Part shown: positions 17,024 to 26,247 of the stretch, piece after piece
Numbering within the stretch: position 1 is the first letter of the stretch
How the letters are laid out: each line of letters begins with the position of its first letter
Assembly (NCBI RefSeq): GCF_004322855.1
Contig: NZ_CP036402.1
Span: 3,348,001-3,412,000 of the forward strand
Direction: 5' to 3'
Source of the DNA: Egibacter rhizosphaerae
GTDB taxonomy: Bacteria > Actinomycetota > Nitriliruptoria > Euzebyales > Egibacteraceae
Length of the DNA stretch: 64,000 bases
Notes under the pieces: model-generated
The model's database searches: none
What the model saw: the letters and a program-made list of their open reading frames with translations, nothing else
Told to the model about the DNA's origin: nothing
Position numbers and translations under genes: made by a program

Positions 17024-18265
17024 TCATGTGGTCATCCGACCGGTCAGGTCCTTGACGATTTGACCGGCCTGGATCACCAACACCACGGACTCGGGGTCCT
17101 CGAGCAGAGCCGGGTTCTCCAGTGGGTCCCCGTCCACGACGACGAGATCGGCGATCTTGCCCGGCTCCACGGTCCCGAGGTCGTCGGCTTGCCCGATGAT
17201 CGTCGCGTTGTGCAGCGTCGCGGCCGTGAGGGCCTCGAGAGGATCGGTCATCTCGGCACGCAGTCGAATCTCGAGGCCTCGGCCGCTCTGCTCGGCACCG
17301 ATGAGGTCGCTCCCCAAGCCCATCAGCACGCCCGCTCCTCGCGCGGATTTGAGAGCTTGACGCAGCGCTGAGCGCATTTGTTGCGCGCGCCCGACCGCTT
17401 CCTCGGGAGCGCCCCATTCTTGCCAGTGCTCCTGAAGGAGGTGACCTATGGACAGGGTGGGCACCATCGCTGCGCCCTGGCGAGCCATCTCAGTGGCGAG
17501 GGCGTCATCGAGGAACGTGCCGTGCTCGATGCACGAGACACCAGCATCGAGCGCTTGAGTGATCGATTCGCGGTTGTGGGCGTGGACGGTCACGTAGCGT
17601 CCGCGTGCCTGGGCCTCTGTCACCGCCGCGCGCAGTTCATCGACGGTGAACTGGGCGTCCTCGAGGCGGTCGGTGTGCGAGATCACGCCTCCGCTGACTG
17701 CGAGCTTGAGCTGCGTCGCTCCGCGTTGAAAGGCCTTGCGCGCGGCCTCGCGCACTTCGTCCGGCCCGTCGCACACCATCGAGGGCTTGACGAGTCCGGG
17801 GATGCCGCTGTGGTACACGTCGTTCTTCTCGCCCAGGTACGGCACGGACAAGTCGCCGTGACCGCCGGTCTGGCAGATCATCGGACCGGACGGAAGGAGC
17901 CGCGGGCCGCGGACGTGGCCCCGTGCGATCGCCTGTGCGACACCACCGTCCACGCCCCCACAATCACGGGCGGTGGTGAAACCTGCTTCGAGTGCCAGCG
18001 CACAATTGCGGAAGATCAAAGCAGCGGTGACCGCGGCGGGAGTCCGGAAGTCAGGTACCGGCCCAACGATGCCTAGGTGCGCATGTGCCTCAATGAGTCC
18101 CGGCAGGGCGACCATCCCGTCCAGATCCACCGTGGGGGTGTCGCGTCGTGCGGCGGCCGGACCGACCGCGTCGATTCGGTCGTCGGAGATGGCGACGGCA
18201 ACGGGATCGCTGATCCGGCCCCGGACGGGGTCGAACAGTCTCGGGCCATCCAGTGTGAGGACCAT
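17024..18265 (-). CDS. Amidohydrolase family metalloenzyme (prolidase/imidazolonepropionase-like)
   Basis: A 413-aa TIM-barrel amidohydrolase. Metal ligands are visible: the HxH motif in GLIEAHAHLGIVG, the Lys in ATQLKLAVSGG, His residues in YVTVHAHNRE and SCIEHGTFLDD, and the Asp in VLMGLGSDLIGAE. The C-terminal beta-sandwich ends with DLGTVEPGKIADLVVVDGDP, typical of the imidazolonepropionase/Xaa-Pro dipeptidase-like branch. ATG 18265 overlaps the hyuB stop (TGATG), so the two are coupled. It likely cleaves a C-N bond in a cyclic amide, dipeptide or guanidine product of the same pathway. The substrate is unknown. Confidence 0.87.
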   Translation of the reverse strand: MVLTLDGPRLFDPVRGRISDPVAVAISDDRIDAVGPAAARRDTPTVDLDGMVALPGLIEAHAHLGIVGPVPDFRTPAAVTAALIFRNCALALEAGFTTARDCGGVDGGVAQAIARGHVRGPRLLPSGPMICQTGGHGDLSVPYLGEKNDVYHSGIPGLVKPSMVCDGPDEVREAARKAFQRGATQLKLAVSGGVISHTDRLEDAQFTVDELRAAVTEAQARGRYVTVHAHNRESITQALDAGVSCIEHGTFLDDALATEMARQGAAMVPTLSIGHLLQEHWQEWGAPEEAVGRAQQMRSALRQALKSARGAGVLMGLGSDLIGAEQSGRGLEIRLRAEMTDPLEALTAATLHNATIIGQADDLGTVEPGKIADLVVVDGDPLENPALLEDPESVVLVIQAGQIVKDLTGRMTT

Positions 18266-20064
18266 CAGTGGTTGCTCCCTTGTGCAGTGGTCTCGCCCAT
18301 GGGGGCGGACGTGTTCGCGCGTTGTTGGTTGGTGGGGGTGGGGTCGATGTCGAGGCTGTGGGGGTCGAGGACGACGTGGTAGTCCCGCTCGGCGGCGTGA
18401 GCGCTGACGTAGCCGGCTTCGACGTCGCGGCGCACGGCCTCGGGGTCGCGGTGCGCGGGTGGACCCCAACCGCCGCCGCCGCCGGTTTGGATGCTGACCA
18501 GCCCGTCGGCGCCCACCGGCACCCGCATGCCCTTCTGATAGACCTGCTCCGCCCCGGTACCCGGATGCGCGACGACTTGGCCGTGCTGCGCACTGCCGCC
18601 CCCGAAGAGGCCCCAGGGTGGGCATTGTTGGCGCTCCAGGATGCAGGTCATCTCGGCGTGGTGGTCCAGCACCCGGTAGTCGCGCACGATGCCCAGCCCA
18701 CCGCGGTGCTGTCCGGGTCCGCCCGAGTCCTGGCGGAGCTCGTGGCGCTCCAGCCGCAACGGGAACCGGGTCTCGATCACCTCGGCCGGGATGTTGCGCG
18801 TGTCCCCGTCGTTGATGAAGATCATCGCTGACTCCCCGTCGCCGTGCGGCCCGGCGCCCCACCCCCCGTTCTCGGGCTCCTGGTGGATGTACAGCTCCCC
18901 ACTGCGCGGATCGGTCCCCACGAAGAAGAACCCCGACAGGTCCCCGTAGTGCGCCGCCGCGACGCGGTCGGGAAGGGTGTCGGAGAGCGCGGTGATCACG
19001 GTGTCGATCAAGATGCGCAGGTGTTGGCCGTACATGAAGGTGGGGGCGGGGTATTGGGCGTTGAACATGCTGTCGTCGGGGCAGTCGAGGTGTAGGGGCG
19101 CGAAGTCGCCTTCGGTGGCGGGGGTGTGCGGATGGGTCAGGCACTTCAACGCGATCCGGCACGCCGCCAGCGTCGCCGGGAGCCCGCAGTTGACCGGTCC
19201 CACGTTCTGGGCATGCGAGCCCTGCAGATCGATGTGCAGCTGATCGCCGTGTACCTGTGCGGTGACCTCCACCGGCAACGGCCCGTTGCCCAAACAATCG
19301 TCATCAAGACACGAGGACGCGCGGTACACCCCGTCGCGCATGTCGCTGATCGCCTGCCGAGTGCGCTGCTCGCCCTGCCGATGCATGACCGTGATCACCG
19401 ACTCGACGGTGTCGCGACCATGCCGGCCGAAGATCTCGGCCACCCGCGCTGCGCCCGACAAGGCCGCCGCCGTCTGCGCCCGCAGATCGCCCATCATGTT
19501 CTTGGTGTAGCGAATGTTGTGCTCGATCAAGCGCGTGACGTGCTCGTCCTGGCGGCCCTCCCGCAACACCTGCACCGACCGGAACCACAGTCCCTCCTGC
19601 ACCACATCGGTGCTGTCGATACTGCCGCCCGGGTCCTTGCCGCCGATGTCCAACCAATGCGCCCGCGTCGACGTGAACCCCAACAGCTCGCCGCCGCGGG
19701 AGAACACCGGCGCCACCGCCGCGACATCATTGAGATGATTACCCGTCAAATACGGATCGTTCATCAAGAACACATCGCCGGGCCGCAGCGACTCCACCCC
19801 CACGTCATGCACCACCCACTGCACCGCCACCGCCAGATTGCCCAAGAAGATCGGCAACCCATCGGCCTGCGCCACCATCCGACCCGCCCGATCAAAGACC
19901 CCACAACTGAAGTCCAACACCTCATAAATGATCGGGTTATACGCCGTGCGCATCAGATTCGTCTTCATCTCCTCCGCCGCGGCAATCAACGCATGCCGCA
20001 CAACCTCCACCCGCACCGGGCTGACGTCCCCAGCTGCCATGGGACCAGTGGCTAGTGGGTTCAC
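18265..20064 (-). CDS. hyuB: Hydantoinase B/oxoprolinase-family subunit (copy 1)
   Basis: A 599-aa HyuB-type subunit. HyuA and HyuB together form ATP-dependent hydantoinases, 5-oxoprolinases and acetone/acetophenone carboxylase-like enzymes that open or carboxylate small rings or ketones. Family blocks: [60 protein letters not shown]-like [36 protein letters not shown] and a Gly-rich [13 protein letters not shown] tail. The GTG at 20064 has GGAGAGG at good spacing. The stop overlaps the amidohydrolase start. Bases 18324-20019 form an inverted repeat with the other hyuB (22684-24379), identical over the first 992 bp. No hyuA lies on this strand. Confidence 0.92.
   Translation of the reverse strand: MNPLATGPMAAGDVSPVRVEVVRHALIAAAEEMKTNLMRTAYNPIIYEVLDFSCGVFDRAGRMVAQADGLPIFLGNLAVAVQWVVHDVGVESLRPGDVFLMNDPYLTGNHLNDVAAVAPVFSRGGELLGFTSTRAHWLDIGGKDPGGSIDSTDVVQEGLWFRSVQVLREGRQDEHVTRLIEHNIRYTKNMMGDLRAQTAAALSGAARVAEIFGRHGRDTVESVITVMHRQGEQRTRQAISDMRDGVYRASSCLDDDCLGNGPLPVEVTAQVHGDQLHIDLQGSHAQNVGPVNCGLPATLAACRIALKCLTHPHTPATEGDFAPLHLDCPDDSMFNAQYPAPTFMYGQHLRILIDTVITALSDTLPDRVAAAHYGDLSGFFFVGTDPRSGELYIHQEPENGGWGAGPHGDGESAMIFINDGDTRNIPAEVIETRFPLRLERHELRQDSGGPGQHRGGLGIVRDYRVLDHHAEMTCILERQQCPPWGLFGGGSAQHGQVVAHPGTGAEQVYQKGMRVPVGADGLVSIQTGGGGGWGPPAHRDPEAVRRDVEAGYVSAHAAERDYHVVLDPHSLDIDPTPTNQQRANTSAPMGETTAQGSNH
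18324..20019 (-). repeat. Left arm of 1,696-bp inverted repeat (hyuB copy 1)
   Basis: Reverse complement of 22684-24379, aligned without gaps along 1,696 bases. By reading, bases 19028-20019 here are identical to 22684-23675 there. The remainder differs at five places only: an 86-base island, a 2-base change, one base, a 25-base island and one base. The repeat ends inside the coding sequence at both sides. Confidence 0.95.
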
Positions 20065-20551
20065 GTGGGGCCTCTCCTTCGCTCGGGGCAATAGCACCCG
20101 CTGGGGTCGTCACAGCTCATCGGGACGATGAGCCTTGAGGAAGCTGAACGGACCTCCCCGGGGTGTCAGGTGGCGATACCGGTCAGCAGGGCCGCGATTG
20201 CCGGCTTGACCTCGGGCTTCGCTGGTCTCTCCACTGTCCCGTAGCCGATTCTGGCTGACCTGTTGACCTTCCTCGCAGGGCCGGGCAGACTCTACCGACA
20301 TTGAGAATGTTGAACAAGGGTCTTCCTGGAGGCTTCTTGAGACGATGCGGCCCACCAGAGCGCCCGCGTCCACCACGTCGGGCGCGGCTGAGCGAGACCG
20401 TCGCTGCCCGGTCGCGGTTCACGGACGATCGGCCTCACCGAGCGGAGTCGTGCGTCCTTCAAGCGGCACAGATCCCCCGCGTCGCTTCCCGCTACGCGGG
20501 GGAGATCGGTGACCTTCGGTTCCGGGTCTCTACACGTTCGAAGGGGACAGC
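20065..20551. promoter_or_regulatory. Divergent hyuB/hyuA promoter region
   Basis: The 487 bases between two divergent genes hold no convincing gene. It must contain the promoters for the minus operon (hyuB, amidohydrolase, oxidase) and the plus operon (hyuA, hyuB, transporter). A palindrome at 20298-20310 is the only clear operator candidate. The region lies inside the segment flanked by the inverted hyuB repeats. Confidence 0.55.
20298..20310. promoter_or_regulatory. Candidate operator ACATT-GAG-AATGT
   Basis: A perfect 5-bp inverted repeat with a 3-base centre, in a locally AT-rich patch midway in the hyuB/hyuA divergent promoter. The core TTGAG-ATG recurs on the minus strand at 32790-32800, upstream of the XRE-cupin regulator gene, which makes that regulator a candidate binder. 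Inference from two sites only. Confidence 0.35.
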
Positions 20552-22660
20552 ATGGTGACACAGCAGGCTGGGTCGGCTCGCTCCCTGCGGGTTGGGGTTG
20601 ACATCGGCGGGACGTTCACGGACCTCGTGATCGTCGACGACGATGAAGGCTCCGTTCGGCTCGAGAAGACGCCGACCACACCCGGGCAGCTGTCGCAGGG
20701 AATCCTGCGGGGGCTTGACTCGGCCGGGATCAGCGGGGACGCCATCGGCCACCTGGCGCACGGTACGACCGTGGGCATCAACACCTTGCTCCAGCGTCGT
20801 GGAGCGAGGACGGGCTTGCTGACCACCAAGGGCTTCCGAGACGCCTATGAGATCGGCCGTGGGGCACGACCGGATGTGTACAACCTGCACTTCCGCAAGC
20901 CCCAGCCGCTCGTCCCCCGGGAACGCCGGCTCGAGGTCGACGAGCGCTTGGCTGTGGATGGCCAGGTGGTACGCCCCTTGGACGAGGCGAGCGTGCGGTC
21001 GGCCATGGAGGTACTCCGGCGCTACGAGGTCGACACCGTCGCGGTGTGCCTCATCCACGCGTACGTAAATCCCGCCCACGAGCGGCGAGTCGCCGAGATC
21101 GTGCGCGAGGGGTTGCCCGACGCCTTCGTCTGCACGTCCCACGAGCTCGTTCGTGAATGGCGCGAGTACGAGCGCACGAGCACCACCTGCGTGAATGCCT
21201 ACATCATGCCGCGCACGGGTGAGTACATCGACGACCTCATCACCGGCCTCGAGGCCCAGGGCTACGCGAACACCCTCTTCGTGAACCAGTCGGCGGGGGG
21301 TGTGATGTCGGCCACCACCGCCAAGTGGAAGCCCGTTGGAACGCTGATGTCCGGGCCCTCGGGGGGTGCAGCCGCAGCGGCTCACGTCGCGGAGCTCATG
21401 GACCTGCCGGGCGGCATCATCTCCTTCGACATGGGGGGCACGAGTACAGACGTCGCCGTCATCGAGGGGGGGACGCTCCCCATCACCGCCGACGCGAAGA
21501 TCGACCGCATCCCGGTCATGGTCCCGATGATGGCGATCGAGTCGATCGGCGCAGGTGGAGGTTCCATCGGCAAGGTCGATGAGGTCGGCGCGCTGGATGT
21601 CGGGCCACAGAGCGCCGGTGCGGAACCCGGCCCCGCCTGCTACGGCGGCGGTGGTGAGCTGCCGACGGTCACTGATGCGGACCTCCTGCTCGGCCGGCTT
21701 CCGAAGGAGCGGTTCCTGCCGGGCCAGATGTCCCTCGACGAGGACGCCGCTCGCAAGGCGCTGGACCAGCACGTGGGCGAACCGTTGGGACTCACCCCAG
21801 AGGAGTCCGCTGCGGGCATCGTCGAGCTCGTCAACCTGAAGATGGCCATGGCCGTGCGTTCGCTCACGGTCGAGCGTGGCCTGGATCCCCGAGACTTCTC
21901 GCTGTTTGCCTTTGGCGGCGCCGGGCCAATGCATGCGTGCGCGATCGCCGAGGAACTCGGAATTCCCAAGGTGATCGTCCCGCTCGCTGCGGGTCAATTC
22001 TCCGCGTTGGGGATCCTCATGAGCGACATCCGCCACGACTTCGTGCGGACCGCCGCGGAGCGCCTCAGGGAGCCCACCGCCGAGGAACTCAGCGAGGAAT
22101 TCGGAGCGGTCGAAGGCGAAGCCCGGGGAACGCTTGAGCGCGAAGGTGTCGCGCCGGGCGACATGGCGTTCTCACGGTCCGTTGATCTCCGCTATGCGGG
22201 CCAGGAATACACCGTCAACATCCCGGTACCCTCCGGAGCTCTCGACCACGATGGCCTAGTGCAGGTCTTCGAGGCGTTCCACAGTCGGCATCAGCAGGTG
22301 TACAGCCACAGTTCCCCCGAGGAACAGCCCGAGCTAGTCAACCTGCGCGTCGCCGCGATCGGGCGGCTGCCGAGTCTCAAACTCCAGCGCTTGCCGATCG
22401 GCTCCTCGGAACCGGGGACGGCTTCCGTCGTCGGTTCGCAATCGATCGTGTTCGACCGCTCCGAGGACGTGGTCGAGTCGCCGGTGTACGACCGCGCCTC
22501 CATGGAGGCCGGCAACGTAGTGAAGGGGCCCTGCATCATCGCGGACATGGGGTCCACGACCGTCGTGCCACCCACGGCCACAGGTGAGCTCGACGAATTC
22601 GGCAACCTGGTTATCCACGTGGAGGAGCAGGCTTCCCAGACGGCTCGGAGCGATCAGTGA
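20552..22660 (+). CDS. hyuA: Hydantoinase A/oxoprolinase-family ATP-binding subunit
   Basis: A 702-aa HyuA-type subunit with an actin-like ATPase fold. The phosphate loop is VGVDIGGTFTDLVIVDDD near residue 15, followed by HGTTVGINTLLQRRGARTGL. The middle block is GPSGGAAAAAHVAE, then the second phosphate loop SFDMGGTSTDVAVIEGG, and IGAGGGSIGKVD. AFGGAGPMHACAIAEELG lies in the C-terminal part. It activates a cyclic amide or ketone by phosphorylation for reaction on HyuB. ATG 20552 has AAGGGG upstream. Its TGA overlaps the ATG of the next hyuB (TGATG), so the subunits are made together. It is the only hyuA among three hyuB genes and lies between the arms of the inverted repeat. Confidence 0.94.
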   Translation: MVTQQAGSARSLRVGVDIGGTFTDLVIVDDDEGSVRLEKTPTTPGQLSQGILRGLDSAGISGDAIGHLAHGTTVGINTLLQRRGARTGLLTTKGFRDAYEIGRGARPDVYNLHFRKPQPLVPRERRLEVDERLAVDGQVVRPLDEASVRSAMEVLRRYEVDTVAVCLIHAYVNPAHERRVAEIVREGLPDAFVCTSHELVREWREYERTSTTCVNAYIMPRTGEYIDDLITGLEAQGYANTLFVNQSAGGVMSATTAKWKPVGTLMSGPSGGAAAAAHVAELMDLPGGIISFDMGGTSTDVAVIEGGTLPITADAKIDRIPVMVPMMAIESIGAGGGSIGKVDEVGALDVGPQSAGAEPGPACYGGGGELPTVTDADLLLGRLPKERFLPGQMSLDEDAARKALDQHVGEPLGLTPEESAAGIVELVNLKMAMAVRSLTVERGLDPRDFSLFAFGGAGPMHACAIAEELGIPKVIVPLAAGQFSALGILMSDIRHDFVRTAAERLREPTAEELSEEFGAVEGEARGTLEREGVAPGDMAFSRSVDLRYAGQEYTVNIPVPSGALDHDGLVQVFEAFHSRHQQVYSHSSPEEQPELVNLRVAAIGRLPSLKLQRLPIGSSEPGTASVVGSQSIVFDRSEDVVESPVYDRASMEAGNVVKGPCIIADMGSTTVVPPTATGELDEFGNLVIHVEEQASQTARSDQ

Positions 22661-24411
22661 TGAACACGGTCCAGCAGATCGATCCGGTGCGGGTGGAGGT
22701 TGTGCGGCATGCGTTGATTGCCGCGGCGGAGGAGATGAAGACGAATCTGATGCGCACGGCGTATAACCCGATCATTTATGAGGTGTTGGACTTCAGTTGT
22801 GGGGTCTTTGATCGGGCGGGTCGGATGGTGGCGCAGGCCGATGGGTTGCCGATCTTCTTGGGCAATCTGGCGGTGGCGGTGCAGTGGGTGGTGCATGACG
22901 TGGGGGTGGAGTCGCTGCGGCCCGGCGATGTGTTCTTGATGAACGATCCGTATTTGACGGGTAATCATCTCAATGATGTCGCGGCGGTGGCGCCGGTGTT
23001 CTCCCGCGGCGGCGAGCTGTTGGGGTTCACGTCGACGCGGGCGCATTGGTTGGACATCGGCGGCAAGGACCCGGGCGGCAGTATCGACAGCACCGATGTG
23101 GTGCAGGAGGGACTGTGGTTCCGGTCGGTGCAGGTGTTGCGGGAGGGCCGCCAGGACGAGCACGTCACGCGCTTGATCGAGCACAACATTCGCTACACCA
23201 AGAACATGATGGGCGATCTGCGGGCGCAGACGGCGGCGGCCTTGTCGGGCGCAGCGCGGGTGGCCGAGATCTTCGGCCGGCATGGTCGCGACACCGTCGA
23301 GTCGGTGATCACGGTCATGCATCGGCAGGGCGAGCAGCGCACTCGGCAGGCGATCAGCGACATGCGCGACGGGGTGTACCGCGCGTCCTCGTGTCTTGAT
23401 GACGATTGTTTGGGCAACGGGCCGTTGCCGGTGGAGGTCACCGCACAGGTACACGGCGATCAGCTGCACATCGATCTGCAGGGCTCGCATGCCCAGAACG
23501 TGGGACCGGTCAACTGCGGGCTCCCGGCGACGCTGGCGGCGTGCCGGATCGCGTTGAAGTGCCTGACCCATCCGCACACCCCCGCCACCGAAGGCGACTT
23601 CGCGCCCCTACACCTCGACTGCCCCGACGACAGCATGTTCAACGCCCAATACCCCGCCCCCACCTTCATGTACGGAACCCATCTGATCCTGCTTATTGAC
23701 ACGATCGTGAGCGCGCTGAGCGAGGCGATCCCGGAGCGGGTGGCCGCCGCGCACTACGGCAACCTGTCGGGGTTCTTCTTCGTGGGGACCGATCCGCGCA
23801 GTGGGGAGCTGTACATCCACCAGGAGCCCGAGAACGGGGGGTGGGGCGCCGGGCCGCACGGCGACGGGGAGTCAGCGATGATCTTCATCGCCGACGGGGA
23901 CACGCGCAACATCCCGGCCGAGGTGATCGAGACCCGGTTCCCGTTGCGGCTGGAGCGCCACGAGCTCCGCCAGGACTCGGGCGGACCCGGACAGCACCGC
24001 GGTGGGCTGGGCATCGTGCGCGACTACCGGGTGCTGGACCACCACGCCGAGATGACCTGCATCATGGAGCGCCAACAATGCCCACCCTGGGGCCTCTTCG
24101 GGGGTGAGGCGGCTGCCCACTGTCGCACGGTCGCGCATCCGGGTACCGGGGCGGAGCAGGTCTATCAGAAGGGCATGCGGGTGCCGGTGGGCGCCGACGG
24201 GCTGGTCAGCATCCAAACCGGCGGCGGCGGCGGTTGGGGTCCACCCGCGCACCGCGACCCCGAGGCCGTGCGCCGCGACGTCGAAGCCGGCTACGTCAGC
24301 GCTCACGCCGCCGAGCGGGACTACCACGTCGTCCTCGACCCCCACAGCCTCGACATCGACCCTACCCCCACCAACCAACGACGGGCCGACCCCACCGGAT
24401 CGGACGCGTAA
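22660..24411 (+). CDS. hyuB: Hydantoinase B/oxoprolinase-family subunit (copy 2)
   Basis: A 583-aa HyuB subunit translationally coupled to hyuA. It is nearly identical to copy 1 apart from its N-terminal dozen residues, the last residues and short islands: [20 protein letters not shown] here against [20 protein letters not shown] in copy 1; one residue at FIAD/FIND; MERQQ/LERQQ; and [28 protein letters not shown]. The substituted residues cluster in two places, perhaps near a subunit or substrate surface. The repeated part uses more T- and A-ending codons than its neighbours (for example in the codons for [12 protein letters not shown]), suggesting foreign origin. The dipeptide-type transporter follows 63 bases later. 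Confidence 0.93.
   Translation: MNTVQQIDPVRVEVVRHALIAAAEEMKTNLMRTAYNPIIYEVLDFSCGVFDRAGRMVAQADGLPIFLGNLAVAVQWVVHDVGVESLRPGDVFLMNDPYLTGNHLNDVAAVAPVFSRGGELLGFTSTRAHWLDIGGKDPGGSIDSTDVVQEGLWFRSVQVLREGRQDEHVTRLIEHNIRYTKNMMGDLRAQTAAALSGAARVAEIFGRHGRDTVESVITVMHRQGEQRTRQAISDMRDGVYRASSCLDDDCLGNGPLPVEVTAQVHGDQLHIDLQGSHAQNVGPVNCGLPATLAACRIALKCLTHPHTPATEGDFAPLHLDCPDDSMFNAQYPAPTFMYGTHLILLIDTIVSALSEAIPERVAAAHYGNLSGFFFVGTDPRSGELYIHQEPENGGWGAGPHGDGESAMIFIADGDTRNIPAEVIETRFPLRLERHELRQDSGGPGQHRGGLGIVRDYRVLDHHAEMTCIMERQQCPPWGLFGGEAAAHCRTVAHPGTGAEQVYQKGMRVPVGADGLVSIQTGGGGGWGPPAHRDPEAVRRDVEAGYVSAHAAERDYHVVLDPHSLDIDPTPTNQRRADPTGSDA
22684..24379 (+). repeat. Right arm of 1,696-bp inverted repeat (hyuB copy 2)
   Basis: Inverted copy of 18324-20019. 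Differences by eye are confined to 23676-23761, 23890-23891, 24064, 24105-24129 and 24363. The arms enclose 2,664 bases that carry hyuA and both promoters. Confidence 0.95.
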
Positions 24412-24474
24412 GCGGTCGCCGCTGGCAATTCACGCCACGCCGTCTGAGCAGCAAACCGAGGAGAAGGGCAAGCC

Positions 24475-26193
24475 ATGTTCAATCGTGACACGCGGGACCG
24501 CCGAGTCCGCCTCGGCGCACTCGGCGTTCTCGCCCTGGTGATGCTCCTCGCGGCGGCCTGTGCGCCGGGTGACCCCGACGAGGTGGACGACGTCGAGGAC
24601 GACCCCCAGGCTCAGGAAGAGGCGGGCGACAGCGAGGAAGCCCAGGACCAGGACGCCGAGTCCACGGAGGGCTCGACGCTGACCATCGCGATCCCTGACG
24701 ACATCGCGACGCTTAATCCGCCCGACGCGACCTCGCCACGATCCAACATCGCGCTCGTGCAGCTCTACGATTCGCCGTTCACCTACGAGCATGTCGAGCT
24801 GGACGACGGAACGGTGATCGGGGACTCCACGGCCCTCGAGGGACTGATCTTCGAGGAGTGGGAGACCGAGGACGATGGGCAGACCTACACCATCACCATC
24901 CGCGAGGACGCCGCGTTCCACGACGGGGAGCCCATCACCGCGGAGCACGTGCACTACATGTTCGAGCGGTCCTTTGAGACCCAGGATGGCGAGAGCGGTT
25001 CGAACTGGTACCTGACCAACGTCTCCGGGATCACCGAGCCGCCTGAGGTCATCGACGAGCACACTATCGAGTTGTCGGTCGAGCAGCCTTCGCAGCTCAC
25101 GATGCGCAGCCTCACCGCGATCCAGATGGGCATCCTGGATTCCCAGGAGATCGAGGAGAACGCGCCCGAGGACGATCCGTGGGCGAACGCGTGGCTGTCC
25201 GACAACGTCGCCGGGGGTAGCGGGCCGTACGAGTTGGTCGAGTGGGAGCGTGACCAGCGCGTTGTATTCGAGGCTAACGCCGACTACTGGCGAGGCGCCC
25301 CCGACATCGACCGGATCGTGTGGGAGATCGTCCCCTCCGCTTCTGAGCGGGTGCAGTTGCTGCAGGCTGGCGAAGTGGACATGGTCGAGGGGCTGGGGCC
25401 CGACGAGATCGCCGCGGTCGAGGGTGCCGATGGGGTCGACATCGTCTCGGTGCCGTCGCAGAACCGTCTCTTCCTGGGGATGAACAACACGGTGGCGCCC
25501 TACGACGACCAGGCGTTTCGTCAAGCCGTCTCTCATGCGGTTGACTACGACGAGCTGATCCAGGAGGTCTACGGAGGTGACGCGGAGCGCCTGCACGGCC
25601 CGTACCCGGAGGGCCCTGCAGGCTCCCCCCACTCGCTCGGCGACGAGATCGGTTACGAGACCGACCTTGCCGAGGCGGAACGGTTGCTCGAGGAGAGCGG
25701 CTACGACGGCTCGCCGGTCACCCTGTCGATCGACAACTCGGTCGCTGAGCACGAGGAGGTCGCCGTGCGCGTCCAGTCCTTCCTTGCAGCGATCGACGTG
25801 GACGTCGAGATCGACCAGATGACTCCCTCGGTGTTCGCTGAGCAGCGCAACGAGACGACACTCGAGTTCTTCGTTGACGAATCGCTGTCATGGATCGACG
25901 ACCCGGCGTACTTCCTCTCGGTGAACTTCCAATGCGGCGTCCTGATCAACCACGTTGAGTACTGCAACGAGGACATCGATGCGGCCATCGAGGAAGGCTG
26001 GACCGAGATGGACGAGGACGTGCGGCAGGAGATGTTCGGGGAGGCCCAGCGAACGATCGTCGACGAGGCGCCCTGGGTGTTCATCGCCCACCCCGACTTC
26101 CAGCTCGCCATGCGTGACCACGTTGAGGGCTACGTCCACTACATCGACGAGCTCCCCCGCTACTACGACCTGTCCCTCAGCGACGACGACTAG
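24475..26193 (+). CDS. Dipeptide/oligopeptide-type ABC transporter substrate-binding lipoprotein
   Basis: A 572-aa solute-binding protein of family 5 (SBP_bac_5). The signal peptide ends in a lipobox LLAAAC, so the mature protein is lipid-anchored outside the membrane. A strongly acidic linker of about 35 residues (mostly Asp, Glu, Gln) follows. The body has TLTIAIPDDIATLNPPDA, the typical TITIREDAAFHDGEPITA, GSGPYELVEWERDQRVVFE, and AFRQAVSHAVDYDELIQ. ATG 24475 has a GAGAAGGG site upstream. It starts the transporter part of the hyuAB operon, so its ligand is probably the substrate of the pathway. Whether this is a peptide, hydantoin or opine-like compound is not readable. Confidence 0.9.
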   Translation: MFNRDTRDRRVRLGALGVLALVMLLAAACAPGDPDEVDDVEDDPQAQEEAGDSEEAQDQDAESTEGSTLTIAIPDDIATLNPPDATSPRSNIALVQLYDSPFTYEHVELDDGTVIGDSTALEGLIFEEWETEDDGQTYTITIREDAAFHDGEPITAEHVHYMFERSFETQDGESGSNWYLTNVSGITEPPEVIDEHTIELSVEQPSQLTMRSLTAIQMGILDSQEIEENAPEDDPWANAWLSDNVAGGSGPYELVEWERDQRVVFEANADYWRGAPDIDRIVWEIVPSASERVQLLQAGEVDMVEGLGPDEIAAVEGADGVDIVSVPSQNRLFLGMNNTVAPYDDQAFRQAVSHAVDYDELIQEVYGGDAERLHGPYPEGPAGSPHSLGDEIGYETDLAEAERLLEESGYDGSPVTLSIDNSVAEHEEVAVRVQSFLAAIDVDVEIDQMTPSVFAEQRNETTLEFFVDESLSWIDDPAYFLSVNFQCGVLINHVEYCNEDIDAAIEEGWTEMDEDVRQEMFGEAQRTIVDEAPWVFIAHPDFQLAMRDHVEGYVHYIDELPRYYDLSLSDDD

Positions 26194-26247
26194 CGCGGTC
26201 TCGGGCGGGGTGGGTTCTCGCCCGACACCGTGGCGGAGAGGCCCTGG

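Noticed and set aside
15816-17417. Longer version of the FAD oxidase gene starting at 17417
   Set aside because: The added 147 residues are the shadow of the amidohydrolase gene; ATG 16976 has a strong AGGAGG site directly before the FAD motif.
20065-20551. Possible small genes in the hyuB/hyuA gap
   Set aside because: Frames here lack start signals and protein-like composition; the region is better explained as a divergent promoter.
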